A stretch of DNA of 64,000 nucleotides from UBA7374 sp049890275 (lineage in GTDB: Bacteria; Verrucomicrobiota; Verrucomicrobiia; Opitutales; Coraliomargaritaceae): positions 69,922 through 133,921 of the forward strand of contig JBMHBT010000002.1 in the NCBI GenBank assembly GCA_049890275.1. The letters are read 5' to 3'. Position 1 is the stretch's first letter; every line of letters begins with the position of its first letter. Of this stretch, positions 51,784 through 60,366 are shown piece by piece. The position numbers were made by a program, and so were the translations under genes. The notes below the pieces were generated by a model that made no database searches, had not been told where the DNA came from, and saw only the letters and a program-made list of their open reading frames with translations.

Positions 51784-52608
51784 ATGATGAATCGCGCAGT
51801 TCAGGTCTTTTGCCTTGCCGCTCTTTTATGGAGCCTGTCCGGTTGTCGTCTGATTTCTTCAGATTCTCTCGATCAGAAGGTTTTCCCGGTTATCAACACG
51901 CATGTTTCGGAAAACTTCAATTCCCGGATTCGTCAGATTGTCTTGCACTATACGGTGATCGATTTTGAGCGCTCGCTGGCGGTACTAAAAGGAGAGATTG
52001 GACCATCTGTAAGTGCACATTACCTGATCAACGACCAACCCAATGAAAGATTCCCAAACTATATTTATCGCCTCTTGCCGGAGGACAAGCGCGCCTGGCA
52101 TGCCGGAGTGAGTCAGTGGAGCAAGGATGCCAACTTGAATAATTCATCGATCGGCATCGAGATTGTGAATGCGGATGGCAACATTCATCCGTATCCGGCA
52201 GAGCAGATCGAAGCCGTGGTCTTTTTGGTCAAGCAATTGGTGGAGCGTTACGAGATTGATCCGGTCAATGTGGTGGGCCATTCGGATGTCGCACCGGGCC
52301 GGAAGATGGATCCCGGGGCATTGTTCCCGTGGAAGACGCTTTATGATCGTGGTATTGGTGCCTGGTACGACGAGGCCGATGTGGACGCCCTGCGGAAGAC
52401 GATTACTGCAGTGCCTTCCGTCCAGCAGGTAAAGGCGGATCTGCGGACCTATGGTTACGGAGTCGATGCGACTGCAGTGGCGGACGATGCCTATAAAGCG
52501 GTGGTTAATTCTTTTCAGCGGCACTTCGCTCCGGAGCGGATTGACGGGGAGATGAATTTGGAAAACTACCTGATTCTGAAGGCACTCTTGAAGAAATATC
52601 GCAGTTAA
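51784..52608 (+). CDS. N-acetylmuramoyl-L-alanine amidase lipoprotein (AmiD-like)
   Basis: A 274-residue cell-wall amidase. A lipoprotein signal ends at Cys21 (LLWSLSGC). The type 2 amidase domain (about 45-190) has the zinc His in IVLHYTVIDFERSL, the second His in RAWHAGVSQW and the third near VGHSDVAPGRKMDPG. A C-terminal PGRP/peptidoglycan-binding helical region (about 225-270) follows. It would recycle anhydro-muropeptides at the outer membrane, as E. coli AmiD does. The alternative start is the ATG at 51787. It lies between der and a terminator. Confidence 0.88.
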   Translation: MMNRAVQVFCLAALLWSLSGCRLISSDSLDQKVFPVINTHVSENFNSRIRQIVLHYTVIDFERSLAVLKGEIGPSVSAHYLINDQPNERFPNYIYRLLPEDKRAWHAGVSQWSKDANLNNSSIGIEIVNADGNIHPYPAEQIEAVVFLVKQLVERYEIDPVNVVGHSDVAPGRKMDPGALFPWKTLYDRGIGAWYDEADVDALRKTITAVPSVQQVKADLRTYGYGVDATAVADDAYKAVVNSFQRHFAPERIDGEMNLENYLILKALLKKYRS

Positions 52609-52627
52609 AAGGGTCTCGCTTGGCGGC

Positions 52628-52660
52628 ATAAAAAAGCCGTCCCCTGTACGCGGGACGGCT
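52628..52660 (-). terminator. Terminator of sodA, probably bidirectional
   Basis: AGCCGTCCC (52635-52643) and GGGACGGCT (52652-52660) form a perfect 9-bp stem with an 8-base loop. Read on the minus strand it is followed by a T-rich run (complement of 52628-52634), just after the sodA stop. In the plus direction only TT follows, so it may also end the amidase transcript weakly. Confidence 0.85.
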
Positions 52661-52696
52661 TTAGTTAGAAGCGTGTTTGCTGACTGCCGGAGGGCT

Positions 52697-53320
52697 CTAC
52701 TTCGCTGCCTGATAATTGGCTTCGGCGGCGTTCCAGTCGACGAGGTTCCAGAAAGCTTCAATGTAGCTGGGGCGAAGGTTCTGGTACTTCAGGTAGTAGG
52801 CGTGTTCCCAGACGTCCAGCCCGATGACGGGCCGGCCGGTCACTTCTGCGACTCCGTTCATGCAGGGGTTGTCCTGATTCGGTGTTGAAGTCACGGCGAG
52901 GGAGCCGTCTTCCTTGACGATGAGCCAGGCCCAGCCGGAGCCGAAGCGGGTGGCGCCAGCATTGGCGAAGGCTTGCTTGAAAGCATCAAATCCGCCTAAT
53001 TCAGCGTCGATTGCGGCAGCGAGTTGTCCGGTTGGTGCGCCTCCGCCGGAAGGGCTGAGGATCTTCCAGAAAAAGCTGTGGTTGGCGTGTCCGCCACCGT
53101 TGTTGCGTACGGCAGTGCGCTTGGCTTCGGGTACGGCAGAGAGATCGCCGACGATTTCGCAAATGCTTTTGTCCTCCAGGCCCGTTCCTGCGAGGGCTTC
53201 GTTCAGCTTGGTTACGTAGGCGTTGTGGTGTTTGGAGTGGTGGATCTCCATTGTACGGGCATCGAAGTGTGGTTCGAGTGCGTCGTAGGCGTAGTCCAGT
53301 GTTGGCAATTCGTGGGCCAT
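52697..53320 (-). CDS. sodA: Superoxide dismutase, Fe/Mn family, Mn-type
   Basis: Disproportionates superoxide. The 207-residue protein starts at the ATG at 53320 and has metal ligands His27, His81, Asp169 and His173 (DVWEHAYY). The Mn-type signature is present: Gly-Gly before the second ligand (GGHANHSFFW) and the QD pair at 149-150. Iron enzymes have the A-x-x-WNH form instead. A terminator follows. No secretion signal is seen, so it is cytoplasmic. tadA lies 87 bases beyond its start on the same strand. Cambialistic metal use cannot be excluded. Confidence 0.93.
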   Translation of the reverse strand: MAHELPTLDYAYDALEPHFDARTMEIHHSKHHNAYVTKLNEALAGTGLEDKSICEIVGDLSAVPEAKRTAVRNNGGGHANHSFFWKILSPSGGGAPTGQLAAAIDAELGGFDAFKQAFANAGATRFGSGWAWLIVKEDGSLAVTSTPNQDNPCMNGVAEVTGRPVIGLDVWEHAYYLKYQNLRPSYIEAFWNLVDWNAAEANYQAAK

Positions 53321-53407
53321 ATTCTTGGTGTTTTGTTGGGTTGAGTGAATTGAATGAGAAAGTCTAAGATTGGTTACTTCGGATGGAGCTGTCAAATGGC
53401 GGCTTGT

Positions 53408-53947
53408 TTAAATTGGTTCGGATTCCCCGCGTTTGCGTTCGGTCTTGAGTTGGCGTTTTTTTTCAAAGAATGCCTGAAGGATCGCATGATTGGGGCCTGC
53501 GAGAATTCCACCGGTGGAAGTAAAGTGGTGGTTGCTACGGGGGAGGGCACCCAGATCGACGGCGCCGCCGAGGCAACCCATCTTTTCGTCCGGCAGGCCG
53601 TAGAAGACTTCCTTAATACGACTGATGACGAGTGCGCCGGAGCACATCGGGCACGGTTCTTTCGTTACGTAGAGAGTGCATTCATGCAGGCGCCAGTCGC
53701 CGAGGGCGTGTGCCGCCTGCGAGATGGCAAGGATCTCAGCGTGTGCCGTGGGGTCGTTGGCTACGCGGGAGCGGTTGTGCGCCGATGCGATGATGCGCCC
53801 GCCATGTTCGATGACGGCACCGATCGGAACTTCATCAATTTTCCAGGCTTCAATCGCCTGATTGTAGGCATGCGCCATGTAATATTCCGCGTCGCGGTTG
53901 AGTTCGCTGGGGATGATTTTCTCGAATGGACAGTCGGGTATTTGCAT
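53408..53947 (-). CDS. tadA: tRNA-specific adenosine deaminase
   Basis: Deaminates the wobble adenosine of tRNA(Arg) to inosine. The 179-residue protein has the zinc and proton-shuttle motif TAHAEI (His69, Glu71) and PCPMCSGAL with Cys99 and Cys102. VPIGAVI is the typical N-terminal block. It has a longer N-terminus and a basic tail compared with E. coli TadA. A guanine or other deaminase is the alternative, but the motif spacing favours TadA. It is divergent from infA, with 83 bases between starts. Confidence 0.88.
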   Translation of the reverse strand: MQIPDCPFEKIIPSELNRDAEYYMAHAYNQAIEAWKIDEVPIGAVIEHGGRIIASAHNRSRVANDPTAHAEILAISQAAHALGDWRLHECTLYVTKEPCPMCSGALVISRIKEVFYGLPDEKMGCLGGAVDLGALPRSNHHFTSTGGILAGPNHAILQAFFEKKRQLKTERKRGESEPI

Positions 53948-54030
53948 GCGGATGCAGATTGCGGGAATAGTCGAACCTTGACTTTCGCTGTCGATCGCCT
54001 TGTTTGACGCGTTTCCAGAAGATTGAATGT

Positions 54031-54312
54031 ATGAGTAAAGGACAAAGCGAAGAGTACGTAGAAGTCGAAGGCAAAATCGTAGCGGTTTTGCCCGGCACGA
54101 TGTTTCGAGTCGAGTTGGCCAATGGCCATCGAGTGCTGGCTCACATCTCTGGGAAGCTGCGCAAGCACTTCATTAAAATCACCACCGGGGATACGGTGAA
54201 GATGGAAATGACGCCGCAGGACTTGGATAAAGCACGTATTGTCTACCGTTTGCGCAATGCTGCTTCCAACCGAAATGCACCGCGCCGCAGTTTCGGGCCA
54301 CGCCGCCGATAA
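54031..54312 (+). CDS. infA: Translation initiation factor IF-1
   Basis: An S1-fold factor that occupies the ribosomal A site during initiation. The 93-residue protein carries the family core VEVEGKIVAVLPGTMFRVELANGHRVLAHISGKLRKHFIKI, given here only by its ends, and GDTVKMEMTPQDLDKARIVYR. An extra basic tail (about 18 residues, NRNAPRRSFGPRRR) makes it longer than the usual 72. The start is the ATG at 54031; a TTG-started form from 54004 is less likely. A terminator follows, so it is probably a monocistronic transcript. Confidence 0.92.
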   Translation: MSKGQSEEYVEVEGKIVAVLPGTMFRVELANGHRVLAHISGKLRKHFIKITTGDTVKMEMTPQDLDKARIVYRLRNAASNRNAPRRSFGPRRR

Positions 54313-54349
54313 GGCCGGCATTCTGTCTTTTCTCGATCGGGGCTTGCCT

Positions 54350-54380
54350 CACCGGATCTTTTTGAAAATCTGGTGTTTTT
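54350..54380 (+). terminator. Rho-independent terminator of infA
   Basis: CACCGGAT (54350-54357) and ATCTGGTG (54368-54375) form an 8-bp stem with one G-U pair and a 10-base loop, followed by TTTTT. It lies 38 bases after the infA stop and 30 before the cysK start. Confidence 0.75.
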
Positions 54381-54410
54381 CGTTTTAACTCGGTTTACAT
54401 TTACTACGCT

Positions 54411-55370
54411 ATGAGCAAAGCATATCCATCGATTACGGATACCATCGGGAACACGCCGCTGGTCAAGGTCAACCACACTGCTGCCGATGTGGCTGCAGAC
54501 ATTTACTTGAAGTGCGAATTTTTCAATCCGCTGGCCAGCGTGAAGGATCGCATCGGTCGAGCCATGATTGAAGCGGCTGAGGCAGACGGCAAGATTGGCC
54601 CTGACAGTATTATTATTGAGCCAACTTCGGGTAACACCGGTATCGCGCTTGCTTTTGTCTGCGCTGCCAAAGGCTATCGACTCATTCTTACCATGCCGGA
54701 GACGATGTCCTTGGAGCGTCGTGTCCTGCTCCGTATGCTCGGAGCGGAAATCGTACTCACTCCCGGGCCCAAGGGAATGCCAGGAGCCATTGCTCGTGCT
54801 GGCGAACTGGTCGCAGAGTACGGCGAAAATGCATTCATGCCGCAACAATTTGAAAATCCGGCTAACCCTGAGATCCACCGCCGCACCACTGCCGAGGAAA
54901 TCTGGTCGGCGACAGACGGTAAGATCGATGCCTTCGTAGCCGGTGTGGGTACGGGTGGCACGATCACCGGAGTTTCCGAAGTGATCAAGTCGCGCAAGGA
55001 CTTGCTCGCGGTTGCTGTCGAACCGGAAGCCAGTCCGGTGATTTCCGGAGGTCAACCCGGCCCACACAAGATCCAAGGCATCGGAGCTGGCTTTATCCCG
55101 AAGAATTGTAACACTGATATCGTCGACGAAGTCATTCAAGTTTCGAACGAAAATGCCTTTGCTACGGCGCAGCAGCTTTCTGCCAAGGACGGTATTATGG
55201 GGGGAATCTCCACCGGTGCCAACGTCTGGGCAGCCATGCAGTTGGGCAAGCGTCCAGAAATGGCGGGCAAGACCATCGTCACTGTAGGTTGTAGCTTTGG
55301 TGAGCGCTACCTCTCGACTCCGCTGGCTGAAAAAGCCCGCGAAGAGATGAGCGCTGCGACTGCCAGCTAA
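54411..55370 (+). CDS. cysK: Cysteine synthase A (O-acetylserine sulfhydrylase)
   Basis: PLP enzyme that makes L-cysteine from O-acetylserine and sulfide. The 319-residue fold-type II protein has the Schiff-base Lys45 in NPLASVKDRIG, the substrate loop EPTSGNTGIAL (about 69-79), the cofactor phosphate loop GTGGTITGV, and the C-terminal GISTGANVWA. The length is standard for CysK. A CysM-like preference cannot be ruled out. It is preceded by the infA terminator and followed after 46 bases by argG. No riboswitch was seen in the 30-base leader. Confidence 0.93.
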   Translation: MSKAYPSITDTIGNTPLVKVNHTAADVAADIYLKCEFFNPLASVKDRIGRAMIEAAEADGKIGPDSIIIEPTSGNTGIALAFVCAAKGYRLILTMPETMSLERRVLLRMLGAEIVLTPGPKGMPGAIARAGELVAEYGENAFMPQQFENPANPEIHRRTTAEEIWSATDGKIDAFVAGVGTGGTITGVSEVIKSRKDLLAVAVEPEASPVISGGQPGPHKIQGIGAGFIPKNCNTDIVDEVIQVSNENAFATAQQLSAKDGIMGGISTGANVWAAMQLGKRPEMAGKTIVTVGCSFGERYLSTPLAEKAREEMSAATAS

Positions 55371-55416
55371 ACCAAGTCGCTTCCTGCCTATCGGCGTCTC
55401 ATAACACTTTCACTTC

Positions 55417-56646
55417 ATGAAGATCGTACTCGCTTATTCTGGAGGTCTGGACACCTCTGTACTCGTTTCTTGGCTCAAGCAGCATTACAATGCGGAGATT
55501 ATTACCTTCGCCGCTGATGTCGGCCAAGAGGAGGAGTTGGATGGCCTCGAGGAAAAGGCTAAGGCCACGGGTGCTTCCAAGCACTATACACTGGATCTGG
55601 TCGATGAGTTTGCTGCCGATTTTATCTACCCGATGATGCGGGCCAACGCCCTTTACGAGGGTCAATACCTGCTCGGCACTTCGATTGCCCGGCCCTTGAT
55701 CGCTAAGGCGCATGTGGAGATCGCCGAGAAAGAAGGCGCGGATGCGGTTTCTCATGGAGCCACGGGTAAGGGCAACGATCAGGTACGCTTTGAGCTGGGC
55801 TACGCGGCTCTCGCTCCCAAGCTGCAGATTATCTCCCCCTGGCGCATGGAGATCTTCCGCAAGGCCTTTCCCGGGCGCACGGAGATGATTGAGTACTGCC
55901 GTGAGCAGGGGATCAACGTCGAGGCCAGCGCGTCGAAGCCGTATTCCATGGATCGCAACCTTTTGCATATTTCCTATGAGGCAGGTATTCTGGAAGATCC
56001 CTGGTTCGACCCGACCGGCCCGGAAAACAAGGGTATGTACAAGTTGACAACAGCTCCGGAAGACGCGCCGGATGAGGCGCAGTATATCGAGCTATCTTTT
56101 GAGCGCGGCGATTGTGTGGCTCTCGACGGAGAGACGATGACACCTGCGCAAGTGCTTCGCAGCCTCAACGCGACTGCCGGTCGCCATGGCATTGGCCGGG
56201 TTGATATCGTGGAGAACCGATTTGTCGGAATGAAGAGCCGTGGTGTCTATGAGACCCCGGGTGGCACAATCCTGTTGCAGGCGCACCGCAATATGGAGAC
56301 ACTGACGATGGATCGTGAGTTGATGCACCTGCGTGACAGTCTAATCCCCCGTTATTCCGAACTGGTGTACAACGGCTTCTGGTTTGCGCCCGAGCGCGAG
56401 GCTTTGCAGGCATTGATCGACGACTCGCAAAAGACCGTTACCGGTACCGTTCGCCTAAAGCTATACAAGGGCAACATCACCACAGTCGGCCGCAAGTCGC
56501 CCCTCTCGCTGTACGACGAGGACATTGCCTCGATGGAAGGTGTGGAGAGCGACTACAATCCCGACGATGCCACCGGATTCATTCGGCTCAATGCCTTGCG
56601 CTTGCGTCGCCGCGCGCTGGTTCAGGGTGGGTCCTCGGAAGGTTGA
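55417..56646 (+). CDS. argG: Argininosuccinate synthase
   Basis: Couples citrulline and aspartate with ATP to argininosuccinate, the penultimate step of arginine synthesis. The 409-residue protein has the PP-loop SGGLDTSVL (8-16), the family SHGATGKGNDQVRFELG block (about 109-125) and GVYETPGGTILLQAHRN (about 265-281). It matches the type I ArgG length. It is on the same strand as cysK but no other arginine genes are near. A 179-base non-coding gap follows, beginning with a GGTTGC-TAG-GCAACC dyad directly after the stop. Confidence 0.95.
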   Translation: MKIVLAYSGGLDTSVLVSWLKQHYNAEIITFAADVGQEEELDGLEEKAKATGASKHYTLDLVDEFAADFIYPMMRANALYEGQYLLGTSIARPLIAKAHVEIAEKEGADAVSHGATGKGNDQVRFELGYAALAPKLQIISPWRMEIFRKAFPGRTEMIEYCREQGINVEASASKPYSMDRNLLHISYEAGILEDPWFDPTGPENKGMYKLTTAPEDAPDEAQYIELSFERGDCVALDGETMTPAQVLRSLNATAGRHGIGRVDIVENRFVGMKSRGVYETPGGTILLQAHRNMETLTMDRELMHLRDSLIPRYSELVYNGFWFAPEREALQALIDDSQKTVTGTVRLKLYKGNITTVGRKSPLSLYDEDIASMEGVESDYNPDDATGFIRLNALRLRRRALVQGGSSEG

Positions 56647-56649
56647 ACG

Positions 56650-56810
56650 TCGAACTCGGTTGCTAGGCAACCACGGAAAAGCAGGATAGTCACGGATGCA
56701 GGAACACCCATTGTTTCCGCATGATTCTGCCAACCTTAGCGTCTCTACCTCTTGGTGTGAGATCTTGCGATTCAATGTTTCCTGTTCATCTGTGGCTCAA
56801 CAGCTGATCG
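56650..56810. repeat. Degenerate intergenic repeat-like stretch
   Basis: The gap after argG holds no gene. It opens with GGTTGC-TAG-GCAACC (56658-56672). Two CACGGA copies in similar contexts (near 56672 and 56692) and a reverse-oriented CATCTGTGGCTCA near 56787-56799 recall the degenerate ACCACGGA/CCACAGATGAACA intergenic repeats often seen in Verrucomicrobia and Planctomycetes. I cannot check copies elsewhere in the genome, so this is pattern memory. Confidence 0.4.
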
Positions 56811-56825
56811 AGGTCTTCGATACGT

Positions 56826-58115
56826 TTACTGGCTCAGTGACTGGCTCAGGCCCATCACGCTGGTGATGATCCCGATAGCGATCAGGGCGACGAGGACAAA
56901 AGCGCCGAGTAGGGCCCCGGAGGAGACAAGAGTGGTGAGCTGGCTGAGGCGGCGGGTTAAATCGTTGCGGAAGCCGCGCGTGACTTCTTCCATGCTTTGT
57001 CCGAGATGGCCGGTGTTTTCGCCCACAGCGAGAATATCGAGGGCGAGGTCAGGCATAAAGGCGTTTCGTTTGAAGGCCTGTGCCAGTGCGAGGCCTTCAT
57101 TGATTTGGCTGCGGGCCGTGTTGAAGCGTTCGCGCAATTCGGTATTGTGGATGGTTCGTTCGGTCAGGCGCAGTGTCTCGGTTGTATTGATGCCGCTCTC
57201 CAGAAGAGTGCCGATGAGGTTGCCCGCTTGAAAGAGGTCGGAGAGCTGAAAGATACGCCCGAGCAGGGGCAAGCGCAGAGCCCAGCGGTCGGTTGTACGG
57301 CGACCGGCATCCGTCCGTCGCCATTGGCTGAGGCTGACGCCTGCAATAGCTGCCGCAACTGCGAGGAAGGGACCATAGCTCATGAGGAAGTCGGCTCCGT
57401 CGATCAGGATGCGTGCACTCCAGGTCATTTCTCCCCCCAGACGACTGAGCATGTCCTGAATACGCGGAAGCAGGACCGTGAGGAAAAGAACAACGACGAC
57501 TAGGGCGACGACGCAGATCACAGCGGGGTAGGCCATGCTGGCGAGCATCTTTTGACGGATCGCGGCTTTTTCTTCGAGGTGTTCGACAATTTTTCGGAGG
57601 ATCGGTGCGAGGTGACCGGTGGCTTCGCCCGCCTCGACGACATGGCAGACCGATCCGGCGAAGTAACGGGGTTGGCGCGCCATCGCTCCGGCGAGGGTCG
57701 CTCCCTCGCTCAAGTCGCGCCAGAGCCGGGCCGCCAGTGCTTTTTGCTCCGCTTGGCTGAGGCGTTGGCTGAGGGTGCGGATGGAGTCGCCCACCGGCAT
57801 GCCTGAACTGTGCAGCTCCAGCAGGCGTTTGAGCAGTCCTAAGCCAGCGCTTTCCCGTCGAGGGGAGCCACCACGAGATGACTCGGCAACCGCCTCTTTT
57901 GCGGAGGTTTTCTTTCCTCCGCCCTGGAGCGTTTGGATATTTTTTAGCCATTTATTTGCCCGCTTGCTTTTGGCTGTTTGTGCTTCGGCTACCGTCAGCG
58001 GGCGAAGCCCGTCTTGTTGCAGGCGCTGAAGAGCTTGTCGACGGTCAGTCGCTTCAATCGAGCCATGGGTCACCTGTCCGTCGGCTCCACGAGCTTTGTA
58101 TTCAAATTGGGGCAT
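56826..58115 (-). CDS. gspF: Type II secretion/type IV pilus inner-membrane platform protein
   Basis: GspF/PilC family, the polytopic platform for pseudopilus assembly. The 429-residue protein begins FEYKARGADGQVTHGSIEA, the classic opening. Two T2SSF domains (about 95-220 and 300-425) each end in hydrophobic helices: PAVICVVALVVVVLFLTVLL, and the terminal ALLGAFVLVALIAIGIITSV. A third hydrophobic region (about 235-270) lies between. A basic, Gly/Ser-rich linker near 55-90 is unusually long. No GspE or GspG is adjacent; the pseudopilin at 4 kb is 52 kb away. Secretion or pilus use is undecided. Confidence 0.92.
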   Translation of the reverse strand: MPQFEYKARGADGQVTHGSIEATDRRQALQRLQQDGLRPLTVAEAQTAKSKRANKWLKNIQTLQGGGKKTSAKEAVAESSRGGSPRRESAGLGLLKRLLELHSSGMPVGDSIRTLSQRLSQAEQKALAARLWRDLSEGATLAGAMARQPRYFAGSVCHVVEAGEATGHLAPILRKIVEHLEEKAAIRQKMLASMAYPAVICVVALVVVVLFLTVLLPRIQDMLSRLGGEMTWSARILIDGADFLMSYGPFLAVAAAIAGVSLSQWRRTDAGRRTTDRWALRLPLLGRIFQLSDLFQAGNLIGTLLESGINTTETLRLTERTIHNTELRERFNTARSQINEGLALAQAFKRNAFMPDLALDILAVGENTGHLGQSMEEVTRGFRNDLTRRLSQLTTLVSSGALLGAFVLVALIAIGIITSVMGLSQSLSQ

Positions 58116-58279
58116 AACGGTTGGCGTGCGGCGGAAAGGATAGACGGGTGAATAGAATCGCCAGGTGCGATGATCTTATGATGAACGCTGTACGGAGCCG
58201 GACAAGAATAAAGGGCCCTCCATGCGGCAACTGAAATCACGTTGCATTTTTGTGACAACAAGTATTCAGTAACTGTCGC

Positions 58280-59119
58280 ATGAGGTTATTCAGCAAAAAT
58301 GGGCTACTTGCCGTGTTCTCTCTGTGGCTTTGCTCTCTGCAGGCCGGAGAGGAACTACAGTGGTCGAAAGATGAACTGCTCGGAAATTCGGTTCGAAAGA
58401 TGCCCATGCCCGACACGGGGGACACTCGTATCGGTAAAATTCTCACACGTTTCTACAACAAAGGTCTCGGTGGGCCGGAAAATTGGGATACGATCATTAC
58501 GATGCGTTCGAGCGGGGTGCTTCGGCTCGCTTCCGGAGATTCGATGGAGATAGAGGTCTATCAGAGAAAACCCAATTTAATAAAGGTGGTCTTGCGCGAC
58601 AAGGGGCGTGCTGTCTTAACTCTGTCTTACAACGGTGAGTTGGCTTGGCGTCAGGGAGTCGACCCGGAGGATGTTCAGCTCATGGATGAAAAAGAGGCAC
58701 GGCGCTTTATCCACAGTGGTTTTTTTGGAAGTTACCTGCTTTATCCTTATGCTCCAGGGAAGAAAATCGAGTACCTCGAGACCCTCCCTGTGGAGCAAAC
58801 AGTCTGTCACAAGCTGCGGGTGCATCTGGATACTGACTACCAAGTCGACTATTACATCGACGTGAGTAACTACCATGAGTTGAGGGTGGAAAATTTGGAT
58901 GTACACTCCGGTATGAAGAATACAGTCCACTATTATGACTACACCGTGGTTTCCGGCATGCCGATGGCGATGAGAGTGGAAAATTATGAAGAGGAGAAGC
59001 TCCTATCCACGCTTGAACTGAAGGACTACAAGGTCAATATTGGGATTATGCCTTGGATGTTTGATCTGCCCAAAACGGCTGCTGCCCAACCTTCCGGCAG
59101 CGAAAAGATATCCCCATGA
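58280..59119 (+). CDS. Secreted LolA-like protein, first of a tandem pair
   Basis: A 279-residue exported protein. The signal runs MRLFSKNGLLAVFSLWLCSLQA. The mature part starts with a charged region, then ILTRFYNKGLGGPENWDTI, KPNLIKVVL, LSYNGELAW, a YPYAPGKKIEYLE strand, and a C-terminal VNIGIMPWMFDLP block. The beta-rich layout resembles LolA/LolB-like or outer-membrane lipoprotein-sorting domains. It is clearly paralogous to the next gene, sharing GG/NW, KPN-KV-L, SYNG--AW and N-GIMP-MF-type positions. The function is not known. Its stop overlaps the next start in an ATGA. Confidence 0.65.
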   Translation: MRLFSKNGLLAVFSLWLCSLQAGEELQWSKDELLGNSVRKMPMPDTGDTRIGKILTRFYNKGLGGPENWDTIITMRSSGVLRLASGDSMEIEVYQRKPNLIKVVLRDKGRAVLTLSYNGELAWRQGVDPEDVQLMDEKEARRFIHSGFFGSYLLYPYAPGKKIEYLETLPVEQTVCHKLRVHLDTDYQVDYYIDVSNYHELRVENLDVHSGMKNTVHYYDYTVVSGMPMAMRVENYEEEKLLSTLELKDYKVNIGIMPWMFDLPKTAAAQPSGSEKISP

Positions 59120-60096
59120 GCCAGACGCTTTCCACCATCCACCCTTTTCTCCGCGTTATGATGAACGATCCATTACCCACCCTTTCGCGCCGGCCCGCTT
59201 TGTTTTTCTCTCTGCTCCTGGCCCTCTGCTGGACGCACTCCCTCTCGGCTGCAGACGATTTCCGCTCTGCCATTGAGGGGCGCGAGCCGATGTCGCTCGA
59301 GGGTGTTGACCCAGAAGTCGCCACTGTCCTGCAAAAGTACTACAGTGCCAGCTTTGACGGTGCCGCCAACTGGGAGGCTGTCGCTGACTTCCGTTTTGAG
59401 GGCACCCTCATCCTGTTGGGTACAGAGTTCAATTTCTTCGGCTACCTGAAAAAACCCAATTACAGTAAAGTCATCCTCTATGGAGAGGGCGGCTCGGAGA
59501 CGGTCATGTCCTACAATGGAGACGACGCTTGGGAAATGGTACCCTCGGCCCGCGGTCCGTCCGACATGCCGGCAGACGCTGCAGTTGGATTCATCCGTGA
59601 CGCCGCGGTCGGTGGCCTCCTGCTTTATCCGAACTTGCCCGGCAAGCGGATTGAGGCGCTCGGCAACCGCAGGGTTGGCGAGTTCCGCTGCCGCGACCTC
59701 CGCGTGACCCTGCCCGACGGCCAACAGGTCACTTATGCGATTGATCTCGATACCGGTCTCGAACGACAAAAAATCTCCACCAATTCCGTCACTGGCCAAA
59801 TCGAGACCCTCACACACAGTCGTTGGGAGGTGATCCAGGGTGTGGTCATTCTAACCGAAGGTACCATGACGGTTGCGGGGAAGGACGTTTACACGATCCA
59901 AATTGAAAATGTGGAGATCAATGCCGGGCTCGTGCCCGCTATGTTTGAGCGCCCGCCCGACATCTCTGCTGGAGGATTCAATCGCCGACTGGAGCTCGAG
60001 GGGCCCTTCAAGATGCCCGGCTTGAAGATCCCCGCGGAGAATACTGAGGATCCCTTTGCTCTGCCCGACTCAATCAATCTGCCGAAAAGTCAGTAA
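59116..60096 (+). CDS. Secreted LolA-like protein, second of a tandem pair
   Basis: A 326-residue paralogue of the previous gene. Shared blocks are VLQKYYSASFDGAANWEAV, KKPNYSKVIL, MSYNGDDAWEM, LLLYPNLPGKRIEALG and NAGLVPAMFERP. The start at 59116 overlaps the upstream stop, but ATGs at 59158 and 59161 place a better signal peptide (RPALFFSLLLALCWTHSLSA) at the N-terminus. It carries an extra acidic/proline-rich C-terminal tail of about 40 residues. Its codon choice is visibly richer in C than that of its twin. The molecular role is unknown; a periplasmic lipid- or protein-binding role is a guess. Confidence 0.65.
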   Translation: MSQTLSTIHPFLRVMMNDPLPTLSRRPALFFSLLLALCWTHSLSAADDFRSAIEGREPMSLEGVDPEVATVLQKYYSASFDGAANWEAVADFRFEGTLILLGTEFNFFGYLKKPNYSKVILYGEGGSETVMSYNGDDAWEMVPSARGPSDMPADAAVGFIRDAAVGGLLLYPNLPGKRIEALGNRRVGEFRCRDLRVTLPDGQQVTYAIDLDTGLERQKISTNSVTGQIETLTHSRWEVIQGVVILTEGTMTVAGKDVYTIQIENVEINAGLVPAMFERPPDISAGGFNRRLELEGPFKMPGLKIPAENTEDPFALPDSINLPKSQ

Positions 60097-60291
60097 ATCG
60101 TCGCCTGAGAACAGGATTATTTTATAGTAATGAAACCGAAAGGAAGGCCTAAAGGAACACATCCGCACCGAATCGTTCCTGTTGAATCGCGTTTTGAGTC
60201 GCATCTTTACTCGTGTAGCGCTCAAATTGCCCTCCGTTTTTGTTGCACTCATTTACAGTTTCTTTCCGCCGAAAAAAATCCGGATTCAAAC

Positions 60292-60321
60292 TTGACAGTC
60301 GGCTGCTTTTATTGAGATACT
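60292..60321 (+). promoter_or_regulatory. Sigma70-type promoter for the secreted-protein pair
   Basis: TTGACA (60292-60297) is a perfect -35 hexamer; GATACT (60316-60321, 4 of 6) follows at an 18-base spacing. Transcription would start near 60328, 40 bases before the ATG at 60367. The 190 bases upstream, after the LolA-like pair, hold no gene I can support. Confidence 0.65.
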
Positions 60322-60366
60322 GCTCATCCTGTTTACTCAAAAACTTTTAATCACAACAAATAACCT

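Noticed and set aside
54243..55139. 298-codon minus-strand open frame
   Set aside because: Antisense to cysK with no family features.
58116..58279. Promoter for the LolA-like pair (TTGCAT ... TATTCA)
   Set aside because: The spacing is only 15 bases and matches are weak; not reported as a feature.
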